Below, one piece after another: positions 25,406 to 34,027 of a stretch of DNA of 45,513 bases (its first letter is position 1; each line of letters opens with the position of its first letter). The notes under the pieces are model-generated. The model saw only the letters and a list, made by a program, of their open reading frames with translations. It made no database searches and had not been told where the DNA came from. The stretch covers positions 1 to 45,513 of the forward strand of contig JAFWLZ010000028.1 of the NCBI GenBank assembly GCA_017510835.1. Reading direction: 5' to 3'. This stretch comes from Candidatus Saccharimonadota bacterium (lineage in GTDB: Bacteria; Patescibacteriota; Saccharimonadia; Saccharimonadales; Saccharimonadaceae). A program made the translations under genes and the position numbers.

Positions 25406-28400
25406 CTATTTATCGACTACGTTTTCGTCGCCAAATATTTCTTTCAGACCAGATAGCAATATATCTTCCAGCTCTACTCTAAACGGCATACGCATCGCCT
25501 TCTTATCTGGCCCAATCACCAAAATCACCTCAGACAATCCAGGATAAGTGCCGCAAATCTTCTTCAAGCTTATTAAATCATCCGTCCTCGAAGAATCTTC
25601 TACACGAACAAACAACTTCTTTAGTTTCGCTGGTTGCGCATTTATTTCGCTCTCTGAAGTCTTAAAATGTGTCGCCGGCTTCTCTGCACTCTTACGATAG
25701 CCACCTCCTACTGATGTCGCCGCCGTCTTTCCGCGCGGCCTCGATGGCGCCACACCCTTCGTTGGCGTCTTCAGGGTCGCACCTGTCGACTCATAATTAT
25801 CTAATTCCTCGTCTGTAACGACCGTGATCTCTTCGGCGTTAATTTTCGCCTCGTCCGTCATCACGCCATCACGATCGCGCGCATTCACCTTACCAGACAC
25901 CTTTACAACAGTATCAACAATCAACTTCGCGCCAACTTCTTCGAAGGTTCGCGGAAATACCGTCACTTCAATCTCGCCTAGTTTATCCTCTATCTTCACG
26001 AAAGCCATCTTTGAGCCAGACTTCGTAATCAACGTACGCACATTTGTAATCAAACCACCAACAATCACCGAGGCGCCATCAAGATTTGGCTTTATCTCAT
26101 TCGTCGGCATCGTCTGCTCCTGAAAATACGTATCGTACTTATCGAGTGGATGCGCGGAAATATAAAGCCCCATCAAATCGCGCTCCCACATCAACTGTTC
26201 TTTATCGGTATATTTTGTCGGTGCTGGCTGGATTTCTACCTCTGGAATCTCTACTGCCGCGCCCATCGCACCAAACAAATCCGTCTGCCCTGACGCTGCA
26301 TCCTTCTGTAATTTCGCACCATAAGCTTGTATCTTATCTAGGTTAAATAACAAATCTGAGCGGTCGCCAAAACTATCAAACACGCCTGTCTTAATCGCCG
26401 ATTCCCAAGATTTCTTATTAAATTTTGTCGCATTTACGCGCTTAGCGAAATCGCAAATCGATTTAAACGGACCATTCTTGTCGCGCTCCTCAATCACCTC
26501 TTCGGCGAGCGCTTTACCCATACCCTTAATCGCCGCTAGACCAAAGCGAATCTTATTCTCTTTACCGACCGTCGCGAAGTCTGCATAAGATTCATTGATA
26601 TCTGGACCTAGCACCGGAATACCCATATGCTTACATTCAGTCATCTCAATCGCCAAGCGATCCGTCCAGCGCATATCCGCCGTCATCAATGCCGCCATAA
26701 AGGCATCTGGATAATAAGTCTTCAGATACGCCGTCCAATAGGCGACCAAAGCGTAACACGCTGCATGGCTCTTATTGAAACAGTAGTTCGCGAAGTCTAG
26801 TAACTGACTCCAGAATGTTTCAGCAATCTCCTCTGTCGCTCCACCAACCTTCACTGCGCCCTCAATAAACAGCGGCTTCATCTTGTTCATGAGGTCAACT
26901 TTCTTTTTACCGACCGCCTTACGCAAAGTATCCGCCTGACCACCAGTAAAACCACACCATTCCTTCGACGCCTGCATGAACTGCTCCTGGTAAATCAAAA
27001 TACCATAGGTATTCTTGAGCGAATTCTCAAGTCCAGGATGCAAATAAGTAATCGGCTCTTCCCCATGTTTACGCTTAATAAAGCTCTCGATAAACTGCAT
27101 CGGACCAGGACGATAAAGCGCGTTCATAGCGATAAGATCATCAAACGCCGTCGGCTGAAGTTCACGCAAATAACGCTTCATGCCCGCAGATTCAAACTGG
27201 AATACACCTGTCGTATCACCCCGCCGGAATAGTTCATATACTTTATCATCGTCTAGCGGCAACTTATTCATGTCGATTACTTTGCCATGAACCTTCTTAA
27301 TAATACGAAGTGCCTGCTGAATCACCGAAAGGTTCGACAAGCCCAAAAAGTCCATCTTAAGAAGACCAAGCTCCTCAACCTGCGGACCAGGATATTGCGT
27401 CGCAAGCGGCCCCTTCGCCGAAACCTCGAGAGGCATAAACTTCACCAAATCATCTGGCGCAATCACCACGCCACAAGCGTGCACGCCGTGCGAACGAATC
27501 GTACCCTCGAGACGCATCGCAAGGTCAATCACCTCTTTCGCGGTCGGGTTCGTCTCATATTCCTTCTTTAAATCCGGATCATCTTTAATCGCGTCTTTCA
27601 GCTTCACATGATGCCCCATCACTGGGTCCGGTACCAACTTCGCAATCCTATCCGCCTCTGCATAAGGCACATCCAAAACGCGCGCCACGTCACGCACCGC
27701 GTTCTTCGCCATCATCTTACCGAAGGTGACAATGTTACTCACGCGCCCCTTACCATACTTCTGCGTACAATACTCAATCACCTCGTCACGGCGGTTATCC
27801 TGAATATCGGTATCAATATCCGGCATCGAGATACGGTCTGGGTTCAAGAAACGCTCAAAGAGCAAATCATATTTCAATGGATCCAAATCCGTAATATGAA
27901 TCGCATACGCTAGTAACGAACCTGCCGCCGAACCACGCCCAGGGCCATAAATAATTCCCTGGTTCTTACCCCAGTTAATAAAGTCCTGCACGATAAGGAA
28001 GTAACCGTTATAACCCATCTTATCGACAACCGAAAGTTCATAATCAATGCGCTCCAAAATCTCTTTCGAAAGAAGAGGGCGAATTTCTTCTACCGTCTTC
28101 GTTTGCGCTTCTTCTTTACTAAGGTAGCCATAACGCTCCGCCAAACCACGGAACACCATATTATCTAAATACTGTTTCTCTGTCTCGCCTGTATCAATTG
28201 GAAATTTTGGAATCAAAATGCGCCCAAGATCAATCGTTACATTACAGCTATCCGCAATTTTCTTCGTATTCAATATCGCCTCTGGACAAGTTTTCTGCCA
28301 ACGTGGCAATAACTCGTCAGGTGTAATCACGTGCAACTGGAATTCCTTAAGCGACATGCGCTTCTCGTCCGTAATGCGCGAACCTGTACCAATACAAAGC

Positions 28401-29107
28401 AACACCTCGTGCGCATCCTGATCTTCGTGCTTTATATAGTGCGCATCACAAGTCACAACAAGCGGCAAATTCATCTCTTTCGAGAGTTTCATCAAAGTAT
28501 TATTTATCTTATTCTGCACATCCCAGTGTGTTGGTGAATCCGGATGCCCATGGTCCTGCATCTCTAGATAAAAACGATCCTTAAATACACCCGAATACCA
28601 CTTGATTAATTCTTTCGCGCGATCCATGTCGTCATTGCGAATCGCCATCGATATTTCTGAACCAGCACAACCGGAAAGACAAATTATCCCCTCGTTATAC
28701 TCTTCCATCAATTTATGGTCGATGCGCGGCTTGTAGTACTTACCATCCGTCTCTGCAATTGTCAGCATCCGGCAAAGATTCTCAAAACCCTTATTTGTCT
28801 GGGCAAGCAAAGTGACGTGGAAACGCTCCTTATCGTAGGCCGGATCTCTATCTTCCAAATTACGCGCCGCAACATAGGCCTCCAAACCCAAAATCGGCTT
28901 TATGCCCGCATCTTTTGCCGTTTTATAAAGCTCAATCAAACCCGACATTGTACCGTGATCGGTCACCGCCACTGCTTCCATGCCGGTTTCTTTTACGAGG
29001 TTCACCAACTCATCAACCTTCGTCAGGCCATCTAGAAGTGAATAGTGCGTGTGGTTATGCAAATGCACAAAATCACTCGGTTTAAGTTGAATCTCCTCCT
29101 TCGTCAT
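25406..29107 (-). CDS. dnaE: DNA polymerase III alpha subunit
   Basis: 1233 residues, the replicative polymerase of the DnaE1 type. An N-terminal PHP domain (about 12-215) keeps the metal motif 'HLHNH' at 15-19 and 'DHG' at 50-52. The polymerase palm has 'GPGRGSAAGSLL' near 389 and the catalytic 'PDIDTD' at 429-434 (Asp430, 432 and 434). The fingers and tandem HhH segment follow, then an OB fold (about 1000-1075, 'VIVGGLITNVRTLITKSGS'), a Pro/Thr/Lys-rich linker (about 1120-1150) and a C-terminal tau-binding-like domain. The ATG is 8 bases from a TAGAAT box, so it is likely leaderless. Convergent with the LOG gene, with 7 bases between stops. Confidence 0.98.
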   Translation of the reverse strand: MTKEEIQLKPSDFVHLHNHTHYSLLDGLTKVDELVNLVKETGMEAVAVTDHGTMSGLIELYKTAKDAGIKPILGLEAYVAARNLEDRDPAYDKERFHVTLLAQTNKGFENLCRMLTIAETDGKYYKPRIDHKLMEEYNEGIICLSGCAGSEISMAIRNDDMDRAKELIKWYSGVFKDRFYLEMQDHGHPDSPTHWDVQNKINNTLMKLSKEMNLPLVVTCDAHYIKHEDQDAHEVLLCIGTGSRITDEKRMSLKEFQLHVITPDELLPRWQKTCPEAILNTKKIADSCNVTIDLGRILIPKFPIDTGETEKQYLDNMVFRGLAERYGYLSKEEAQTKTVEEIRPLLSKEILERIDYELSVVDKMGYNGYFLIVQDFINWGKNQGIIYGPGRGSAAGSLLAYAIHITDLDPLKYDLLFERFLNPDRISMPDIDTDIQDNRRDEVIEYCTQKYGKGRVSNIVTFGKMMAKNAVRDVARVLDVPYAEADRIAKLVPDPVMGHHVKLKDAIKDDPDLKKEYETNPTAKEVIDLAMRLEGTIRSHGVHACGVVIAPDDLVKFMPLEVSAKGPLATQYPGPQVEELGLLKMDFLGLSNLSVIQQALRIIKKVHGKVIDMNKLPLDDDKVYELFRRGDTTGVFQFESAGMKRYLRELQPTAFDDLIAMNALYRPGPMQFIESFIKRKHGEEPITYLHPGLENSLKNTYGILIYQEQFMQASKEWCGFTGGQADTLRKAVGKKKVDLMNKMKPLFIEGAVKVGGATEEIAETFWSQLLDFANYCFNKSHAACYALVAYWTAYLKTYYPDAFMAALMTADMRWTDRLAIEMTECKHMGIPVLGPDINESYADFATVGKENKIRFGLAAIKGMGKALAEEVIEERDKNGPFKSICDFAKRVNATKFNKKSWESAIKTGVFDSFGDRSDLLFNLDKIQAYGAKLQKDAASGQTDLFGAMGAAVEIPEVEIQPAPTKYTDKEQLMWERDLMGLYISAHPLDKYDTYFQEQTMPTNEIKPNLDGASVIVGGLITNVRTLITKSGSKMAFVKIEDKLGEIEVTVFPRTFEEVGAKLIVDTVVKVSGKVNARDRDGVMTDEAKINAEEITVVTDEELDNYESTGATLKTPTKGVAPSRPRGKTAATSVGGGYRKSAEKPATHFKTSESEINAQPAKLKKLFVRVEDSSRTDDLISLKKICGTYPGLSEVILVIGPDKKAMRMPFRVELEDILLSGLKEIFGDENVVDK

Positions 29108-29115
29108 ATATATTT

Positions 29116-29121
29116 ATTCTA
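29116..29121 (-). promoter_or_regulatory. -10 element of dnaE, leaderless arrangement
   Basis: TAGAAT on the minus strand, 8 bases before the ATG at 29107, with no Shine-Dalgarno. Confidence 0.5.
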
Positions 29122-29167
29122 TCACGAAAACACTTTAAAAAATCGCGCTTTTAAGATATGCTCATGC

Positions 29168-29197
29168 TTGCAAAAAGCACCCAAAAGTTATTACACT
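29168..29197 (+). promoter_or_regulatory. Candidate promoter of thyA-dihydrofolate reductase operon
   Basis: TTGCAA (29168-29173) and TACACT (29192-29197), 18 bases apart, placed so that transcription begins just before the structured leader. Confidence 0.45.
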
Positions 29198-29202
29198 AAA
29201 TA

Positions 29203-29271
29203 GGTAATCCGTAGATTAAGTAACTTACCAGTCTACGGTTTTTGTTTTGCTCGAAAAATGAGGAGGTGGTA
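29203..29271 (+). promoter_or_regulatory. Structured leader/attenuator before thyA
   Basis: CCGTAGA (29209-29215) pairs with TCTACGG (29232-29238), followed by TTTTTG, a terminator-like hairpin 38 bases ahead of the ATG. GGTAA (29203-29207) can pair with TTACC (29225-29229) in the hairpin loop, giving an interlocked or competing fold. TTACCA (29225-29230) can also pair with TGGTAA (29266-29271) next to the GGAGG Shine-Dalgarno. It is not a match to the known THF or preQ1 riboswitch consensus as I remember them. Confidence 0.55.
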
Positions 29272-29276
29272 AATCT

Positions 29277-30122
29277 ATGAGTAAAGCTGATGAAATCTTT
29301 GTTTCAATGTGTAACCGGATTATTTCCGAAAATAACGACACGAAAGGCGAGAAGGTTCGCCCCAAGTGGCCTGACGGCACATCTGCCTACACGATTAAAT
29401 CATTCGGGGTAGTCAATTACTACGACTTGAGGGAGGAATTTCCTGCCATTACTTTGCGTCAAACCTACATCAAAAGCTCTATCGAGGAGATTCTTTGGAT
29501 TTATCAGAAAAAATCCAACAACATCCACGATCTCAAGCCCCATATTTGGGACGAATGGGCTGATGAAGATGGCAGCATAGGTAAGGCTTATGGCTATCAA
29601 ATTGGAATTAAGCACCATTACAAAGAAGGCGACTTCGACCAAATGGACCGCGTTCTCTTTGATTTAAAAGAAAACCCATACAGTCGTCGCATTATGACTA
29701 ATACCTACAACCATCACGACCTACATGAGATGAATCTCTATCCGTGCGCCTACAGTCTTACTTTTAATGTAACGCCAGGCAAAAACGGAAAACTCATTCT
29801 CAACGCCGTCCTCAACCAACGGTCTCAGGACGTCTTAGCTGCTGGCAACTGGAATGTAGTTCAGTACGCCGCCCTAATCATGATGGTTGCACAAGCCTGC
29901 AATATGATTCCAGGCATCTTGATGCATGTTATTGCAGATGCTCACATTTATGATCGGCACGTGCCAATCGTAAAAGAGCTTATAAAGCGCGAGCAATATC
30001 CTGCGCCAAAAGTAACTCTAGACCCAAGTATTACAGACTTCTATGCTTTCACGCCAGATAGCTTCACGATTAAAGACTATCGGTATGGCGAACAAATCAA
30101 AGATATCCCTATCGCAATTTAG
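29277..30122 (+). CDS. thyA: Thymidylate synthase
   Basis: 281 residues. ThyA methylates dUMP to dTMP using methylenetetrahydrofolate and yields dihydrofolate. The catalytic Cys157 lies in 'LYPCAYS' (the usual motif is PCH, with Ala here), the phosphate-binding 'RSQD' is at 182-185, and 'HVIADAHIYDRHV' near 222 gives the nucleotide-ribose contact residues. 'EILWIYQKKSNNI' is the typical N-terminal segment. A strong GGAGG precedes ATG 29277. Dihydrofolate reductase follows 15 bases after the stop, so the operon was built to recycle the dihydrofolate product. Confidence 0.96.
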   Translation: MSKADEIFVSMCNRIISENNDTKGEKVRPKWPDGTSAYTIKSFGVVNYYDLREEFPAITLRQTYIKSSIEEILWIYQKKSNNIHDLKPHIWDEWADEDGSIGKAYGYQIGIKHHYKEGDFDQMDRVLFDLKENPYSRRIMTNTYNHHDLHEMNLYPCAYSLTFNVTPGKNGKLILNAVLNQRSQDVLAAGNWNVVQYAALIMMVAQACNMIPGILMHVIADAHIYDRHVPIVKELIKREQYPAPKVTLDPSITDFYAFTPDSFTIKDYRYGEQIKDIPIAI

Positions 30123-30137
30123 AAAGGGGGCGAAGCT

Positions 30138-30626
30138 ATGTTTATAGTCGTAACTGTTGACCGCAACTGGGCTATTGGCAAAGAAGGTAAATTGGTCTAC
30201 CGTATCCCAGCTGCCCTAGCAAATTCTAGCGAGTTGACTAAAGGCAAAGTAGTCATCTATGGCCGAAAAACACTAGAATCATTACCGAACGGCATGCCTT
30301 TGGCAGATCGAAAAAACATCATTCTAACTCGCAATCCGAATTTCGCTTGCGACAGTGCGACTATCATTCATAGTATTAACGAGTTAGAAAACTACTCCAC
30401 GAATGAGCTCTATATCATCGGTGGAGCAGAAGTCTATCAGCAACTATATCGGAGATGCCAATATGCGTTCGTTACTTTCGTCGATTCAGTTACTCTAGAT
30501 TGCGACGCATTCTTCCCGAATCTTGACGAAGAACCAAACTGGCACGAACTTGGTCGCACCTCGACTATGTATTACCAAGGCTTACCGTACCAATTTGTGA
30601 CTTACGTAAATGATGCCGTAGACTAA
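30138..30626 (+). CDS. folA: Dihydrofolate reductase homologue lacking the catalytic Asp
   Basis: 162 residues, normal length. The fold landmarks are clear: 'VDRNWAIGKEGKLVYRIP' (8-24), 'VVIYGRKTLESLPNG' (38-52, NADPH pocket), 'NIILTRN' (57-63), and 'ELYIIGGAEVYQQL' with the GG hinge near 97. A gapless alignment with E. coli DHFR places Ala26 at the catalytic Asp27, Tyr21 at Trp22 and Ser30 at Phe31. The segment reads 'RIPAALANSSEL', whereas relatives have PAD followed by an aromatic. The rest looks selected and intact. Either catalysis is weakened or altered, or the acid comes from elsewhere. AAGGGGG lies before the ATG; co-transcribed with thyA. Confidence 0.88.
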   Translation: MFIVVTVDRNWAIGKEGKLVYRIPAALANSSELTKGKVVIYGRKTLESLPNGMPLADRKNIILTRNPNFACDSATIIHSINELENYSTNELYIIGGAEVYQQLYRRCQYAFVTFVDSVTLDCDAFFPNLDEEPNWHELGRTSTMYYQGLPYQFVTYVNDAVD

Positions 30627-30630
30627 AAAT

Positions 30631-30656
30631 AAGCCACTCCAACAGGGGTGGCTTTT
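30631..30656. terminator. Bidirectional terminator between thyA-folA and the TlyA-like gene
   Basis: AGCCACTCC/GGGGTGGCT stem with A-run and T-run flanks, shared by the two convergent units. Confidence 0.85.
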
Positions 30657-31215
30657 ACCTTGCTAATCTCAGATAATAAAATCGTTCAACATTTCCGAAG
30701 CGCCCTGCCATCTCGTTGTCGCGCTTCCCTACAATAACAAAACCGTTCGCTTTAAGCCAAGTCTCAAAATCAGATATAATCTCGCGACGCATCTTATTAT
30801 TTTTTACGACGCCGTCTTTGAGCTGGTATGCCTTTGCCTCAAACTGCGGCTTTAGCATTACGAAATATTCCGTCCCTGGGCTGGTCAAATTCTGCTTCGC
30901 ATAGGCTAACACTTCGCGTAGACTCACAAAACTCACATCTGCCAGAATTAAATCAACCGGCTCTTTCAGAGTGAACTCAAAGATATCCGTCTTCTCGTGC
31001 AACTCGATTCGTTCATCAAATCGAAGCGGCGCCTTCATCTGATTCGTGCCCTTTTCAACTGCAATTACTTTCCTTGCTCCCATATGGAGCGCATATTCTG
31101 TAAACCCGCCAGTTGACGAACCAATATCGAGAATTACTTTATCGCGAAAAGCCACCTTCAATGCCCTTGCAGCGTGCAAGATTTTATATTCCGCCCTTCC
31201 AACTACTTCATCCAT
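30655..31215 (-). CDS. TlyA-like rRNA 2'-O-methyltransferase without S4 domain
   Basis: 186 residues. The RrmJ/FtsJ-type methyltransferase fold shows 'VILDIGSSTGGFTEYAL' (about 27-43, S-adenosylmethionine loop), 'DLILADVSFVSL' (about 88-100) and 'YFVMLKPQFEA' (about 118-128), giving the Lys-Asp-Lys type catalytic set. TlyA proteins are usually about 250-270 residues with an N-terminal S4 RNA-binding domain and methylate 16S/23S rRNA cytidines. Here only about 25 residues precede motif I, so the S4 domain is missing. The ATG at 31215 follows TATAAT by 6 bases, which argues against a lost upstream part. Confidence 0.85.
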   Translation of the reverse strand: MDEVVGRAEYKILHAARALKVAFRDKVILDIGSSTGGFTEYALHMGARKVIAVEKGTNQMKAPLRFDERIELHEKTDIFEFTLKEPVDLILADVSFVSLREVLAYAKQNLTSPGTEYFVMLKPQFEAKAYQLKDGVVKNNKMRREIISDFETWLKANGFVIVGKRDNEMAGRFGNVERFYYLRLAR

Positions 31216-31221
31216 ATCTAT

Positions 31222-31227
31222 ATTATA
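31222..31227 (-). promoter_or_regulatory. -10 element of TlyA-like gene, leaderless arrangement
   Basis: TATAAT on the minus strand, 6 bases before ATG 31215. It sits just before the stop of the surface-protein gene upstream. Confidence 0.6.
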
Positions 31228-31229
31228 GA

Positions 31230-33062
31230 CTACTCTATGACGTATGGATTATCTCTCGTGCCAGCCCCACCAACTTTTATTTCTACCGAGTTTTTTAATG
31301 AGACAACTGGTCTCATGCTAATCGTAGTCATTGGATATTGTTCATGATAGGAATCTGTAGTAAAGCGCAATATATACCCAGCATATGTGTCGGCAGGCGA
31401 CATCGTTGCTGCATAAGGGCTGCCGATAAACGCTCCCTGCGACGAAGAATTCCCATACTCTAATAAGCCTGAGAAAGTAAGTTCATCAGCCGTTATTAAA
31501 CCAATGCTATGAGATAAATCACCATTTCCTCTAACAATATCATCCTTCGTAAAAGAGTCGTCTTTTCTTTTACATTCCAATGTCGGGGCAAACTCTGACG
31601 GTCTAGAATTATTATTGCGTATATAGACATCCGAAAGAGAATTATAATTACCAGTTTCTTGATATGGCGTCATGTATCGATCATTGCAAAAAACCGTATC
31701 TTCAAGATCGCTTTCTTTATGAATTAAATTTTGCTCAAACCATCCATCAATATTCTGTTTCGCCACCGAACTATTCTCGTTAGATGTTATTTTCCGAGAG
31801 ACAAAATCGTCCATGTTCGCATAGCCGGTAATATCAAAAAACCGCGCACGCGCATCTGTAATCGAGGACGAGCTCTCGGTCTGAATAAAACCAACTCTGT
31901 TGCAGGCACTAGTTGTTCCATCAAAGCATATATATTTATGGTCCGAAAAAGCATTCCTATATATACTAGACCAAACTCCAGATACTGTATCAATTAGCTC
32001 ATACTGTCCATTAGAATAATTGACCCGGTTAGCAATCGTAATAGAAGTGTTGTCGTCAATCCCTTCAGATTTTAGATATTTTCTACTAACCGTAGCATCG
32101 CCATACATATAACCAGAGGCTGCAATATCAACAAAATCACTGTATTTGAACGTATCAGAGGAATTATAAGTCATACCGCTTGAAGATTGCGAACAAGTAA
32201 CATTACCGCCCGTATTCTCTTTTGTGCCATGATAAATCATCTTAGTACCACCAGTATCCGTCGTTCGAACAACACGCCAGCAAAAATCGCCCCAAACAAC
32301 GAAATTATCATCGATATTTCCTCTGAAATAATAAATAGGATAATTGTCATTTTCTGTCCCCGAACGAATATTTATCCCTGCACCATTCGAATCTGCCTGG
32401 TCTTTTATCGCACCACGGGTAAAATCTATGTTATTATCAACGCCATTGTTCTCACGTGATGTTATTACGTTATATAAAGTCCTCCCCCACTGATCCTTGC
32501 TTTCCGCATCAATCGCCTGAGCGGTAATCTTCAAATGATAAGTACCGTCAGCATATACACCATCGGAGCCGGGCTCAGTAACACTAAGGTTTGCATTACA
32601 GTTTAGCGTTACGCCAGTGATGAGCGAAGAAGTTGTTGCGCCTTTTGCAAGATCAGTATCATAGTAATAATATGCGCCGTCTTTTGTCCAACCAGAATTT
32701 TGTGTAAAGTTAATCTGCGACATCGTTAGGCCAGAAGCAGCAGAAACGAGCGGTAATTCAGTCGTGCCATCAGCAGCAAGCCATTGTTCTTCGAGTTTAA
32801 TACGAACTGAAACCGGACCAGAAGAATCAGTATCATTCGTGGCCGTAATAGTTTTATCTACCGTCTCGCAAGTTTTCCAATTTTGCGGAGCGTCAAAAGT
32901 CTCAGTGAATAAAGTTTCATATCCGGCTAACTTAAAGTTATTTGAGAAATTCGTACGGTCTCGACTGACCGCAAACGTTAAACCGATAAGCCCAATTACG
33001 CCAAGCGCAGAAACAGCGATGATTGTGCGCTTTTTTGAATTCTTCGATAATAGCTTACTCAA
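31230..33062 (-). CDS. Exported SipW-cargo-like surface protein, TTG start
   Basis: 610 residues from TTG 33062, chosen because GGAGG lies 7 bases upstream; an earlier TTG would put the -10 box inside the coding region. The N-terminus 'KLLSKNSKKRTIIAVSALGVIG' is a basic stretch followed by a membrane helix (about 11-32) and 'TFAVSRDRTNFSNNF', the pattern of BsaA/TasA-type signal peptides processed by SipW. A TasA-like beta domain (about 35-195) carries 'DKTITATNDTDSSGPVSVRIKL'. The larger C-terminal domain contains several Cys and the segment 'FCWRVVRTTDTGGTKMIYHG', found in surface proteins of Firmicutes and Saccharibacteria. No sortase motif is seen. No signal peptidase gene is in the window. 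Probably a fibre subunit or adhesin; function is not proven. Confidence 0.75.
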   Translation of the reverse strand: MSKLLSKNSKKRTIIAVSALGVIGLIGLTFAVSRDRTNFSNNFKLAGYETLFTETFDAPQNWKTCETVDKTITATNDTDSSGPVSVRIKLEEQWLAADGTTELPLVSAASGLTMSQINFTQNSGWTKDGAYYYYDTDLAKGATTSSLITGVTLNCNANLSVTEPGSDGVYADGTYHLKITAQAIDAESKDQWGRTLYNVITSRENNGVDNNIDFTRGAIKDQADSNGAGINIRSGTENDNYPIYYFRGNIDDNFVVWGDFCWRVVRTTDTGGTKMIYHGTKENTGGNVTCSQSSSGMTYNSSDTFKYSDFVDIAASGYMYGDATVSRKYLKSEGIDDNTSITIANRVNYSNGQYELIDTVSGVWSSIYRNAFSDHKYICFDGTTSACNRVGFIQTESSSSITDARARFFDITGYANMDDFVSRKITSNENSSVAKQNIDGWFEQNLIHKESDLEDTVFCNDRYMTPYQETGNYNSLSDVYIRNNNSRPSEFAPTLECKRKDDSFTKDDIVRGNGDLSHSIGLITADELTFSGLLEYGNSSSQGAFIGSPYAATMSPADTYAGYILRFTTDSYHEQYPMTTISMRPVVSLKNSVEIKVGGAGTRDNPYVIE

Positions 33063-33089
33063 AATAAACCCTCCAAAATACTTATCTTT

Positions 33090-33095
33090 ATTATA
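33090..33095 (-). promoter_or_regulatory. -10 element of SipW-cargo-like gene
   Basis: TATAAT on the minus strand, 27 bases before the TTG start, leaving room for the GGAGG. It also rules out an earlier start codon. Confidence 0.6.
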
Positions 33096-33109
33096 GCAAA
33101 ACAAGAGAA

Positions 33110-34027
33110 TTATTTCGAAACGACTAGCAGTGGCTTCCCCACCTTCGCGATTTCTACCGTTCTCACGCCAGAAATCATTTTGTATTCACCTTCAGCCTGA
33201 ATCATCACCTTCGTCGCCTTCGGAAATACAATACAATCATAATCACTCTCTACGCCAGGAATTCGCTTAAACACCGACTTCATCATCATCGGCACCAACT
33301 TGCGAAACTTCGTCATCTGGCCAGTCATACTCAAGAACGCCGCATCATTTAGATACCAATCCGAGCCTTTCATGATTTTTGCTACCGAACGACCATTTAC
33401 TGCCATATAGTCCGATACTTTTTGGCATTCCATAAACTCTTCTGACGAATCACCCAAGTGAAACTTCTCTGGCAAAAACTTCCGACGATGATTCTTCAGC
33501 CACCATTTTACAAGCGTAAACAAACTAAAGATTGTTTTGCGACCACCTTTACGTAAAGTCTTACGCGTCTTCGGCGCATCAAACACCGCACAAGCCTCCG
33601 CAAACATGCCAAGCGTGAAATAACACATCCCAAAACGCCAGTGTTTGCCATTAATCTTGCACTCTAGCGGATAAACACGCTTTACTTTGCCCTTCAGGAT
33701 ATCATCAAGTTTTAGTGAGCCAAAAGTTCGCGCCACATCATTGAAGTTGCCATAACCAATCACGCCAAACTTCACGTTCTGTGCACGCGACAACATAATG
33801 CCGTTAATCGCAATATTCGCCGTCCCATCCCCGCCGGCCGCGATCACCAAATCGCCCGAAGTCAAAATCTTTGCCAAACGCTTCGCGTTCTCATCAACGT
33901 TCGTTGGTGCAACCTCAAACTTCCCAATCAAAACACCCTTCAGGTCGTGTAGCCTATCAATAATATCCTTCTTTACGGAAGAATAATGCGAGCTTCTCGG
34001 GTTATATACAATAAACAAACGTTTCAT
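33110..34027 (-). CDS. Diacylglycerol/lipid kinase-like protein
   Basis: 305 residues. N-terminal 'FIVYNPRSSHYS' and 'VIAAGGDGTANIAINGIM' (about 75-92, with GGDGT) define the DAGK/sphingosine-kinase/NAD-kinase-like catalytic fold; 'FGVIGYGNFNDVAR' is near 107. The C-terminal half is beta-rich. Members phosphorylate diacylglycerol or related lipids and recycle membrane phospholipid headgroups. The usual 'GTGNDxAR' reads 'GYGNFNDVAR' here, so the substrate may be atypical. It overlaps the upstream gene by 4 bases (ATGA) and is last in a four-gene envelope operon. Confidence 0.82.
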   Translation of the reverse strand: MKRLFIVYNPRSSHYSSVKKDIIDRLHDLKGVLIGKFEVAPTNVDENAKRLAKILTSGDLVIAAGGDGTANIAINGIMLSRAQNVKFGVIGYGNFNDVARTFGSLKLDDILKGKVKRVYPLECKINGKHWRFGMCYFTLGMFAEACAVFDAPKTRKTLRKGGRKTIFSLFTLVKWWLKNHRRKFLPEKFHLGDSSEEFMECQKVSDYMAVNGRSVAKIMKGSDWYLNDAAFLSMTGQMTKFRKLVPMMMKSVFKRIPGVESDYDCIVFPKATKVMIQAEGEYKMISGVRTVEIAKVGKPLLVVSK

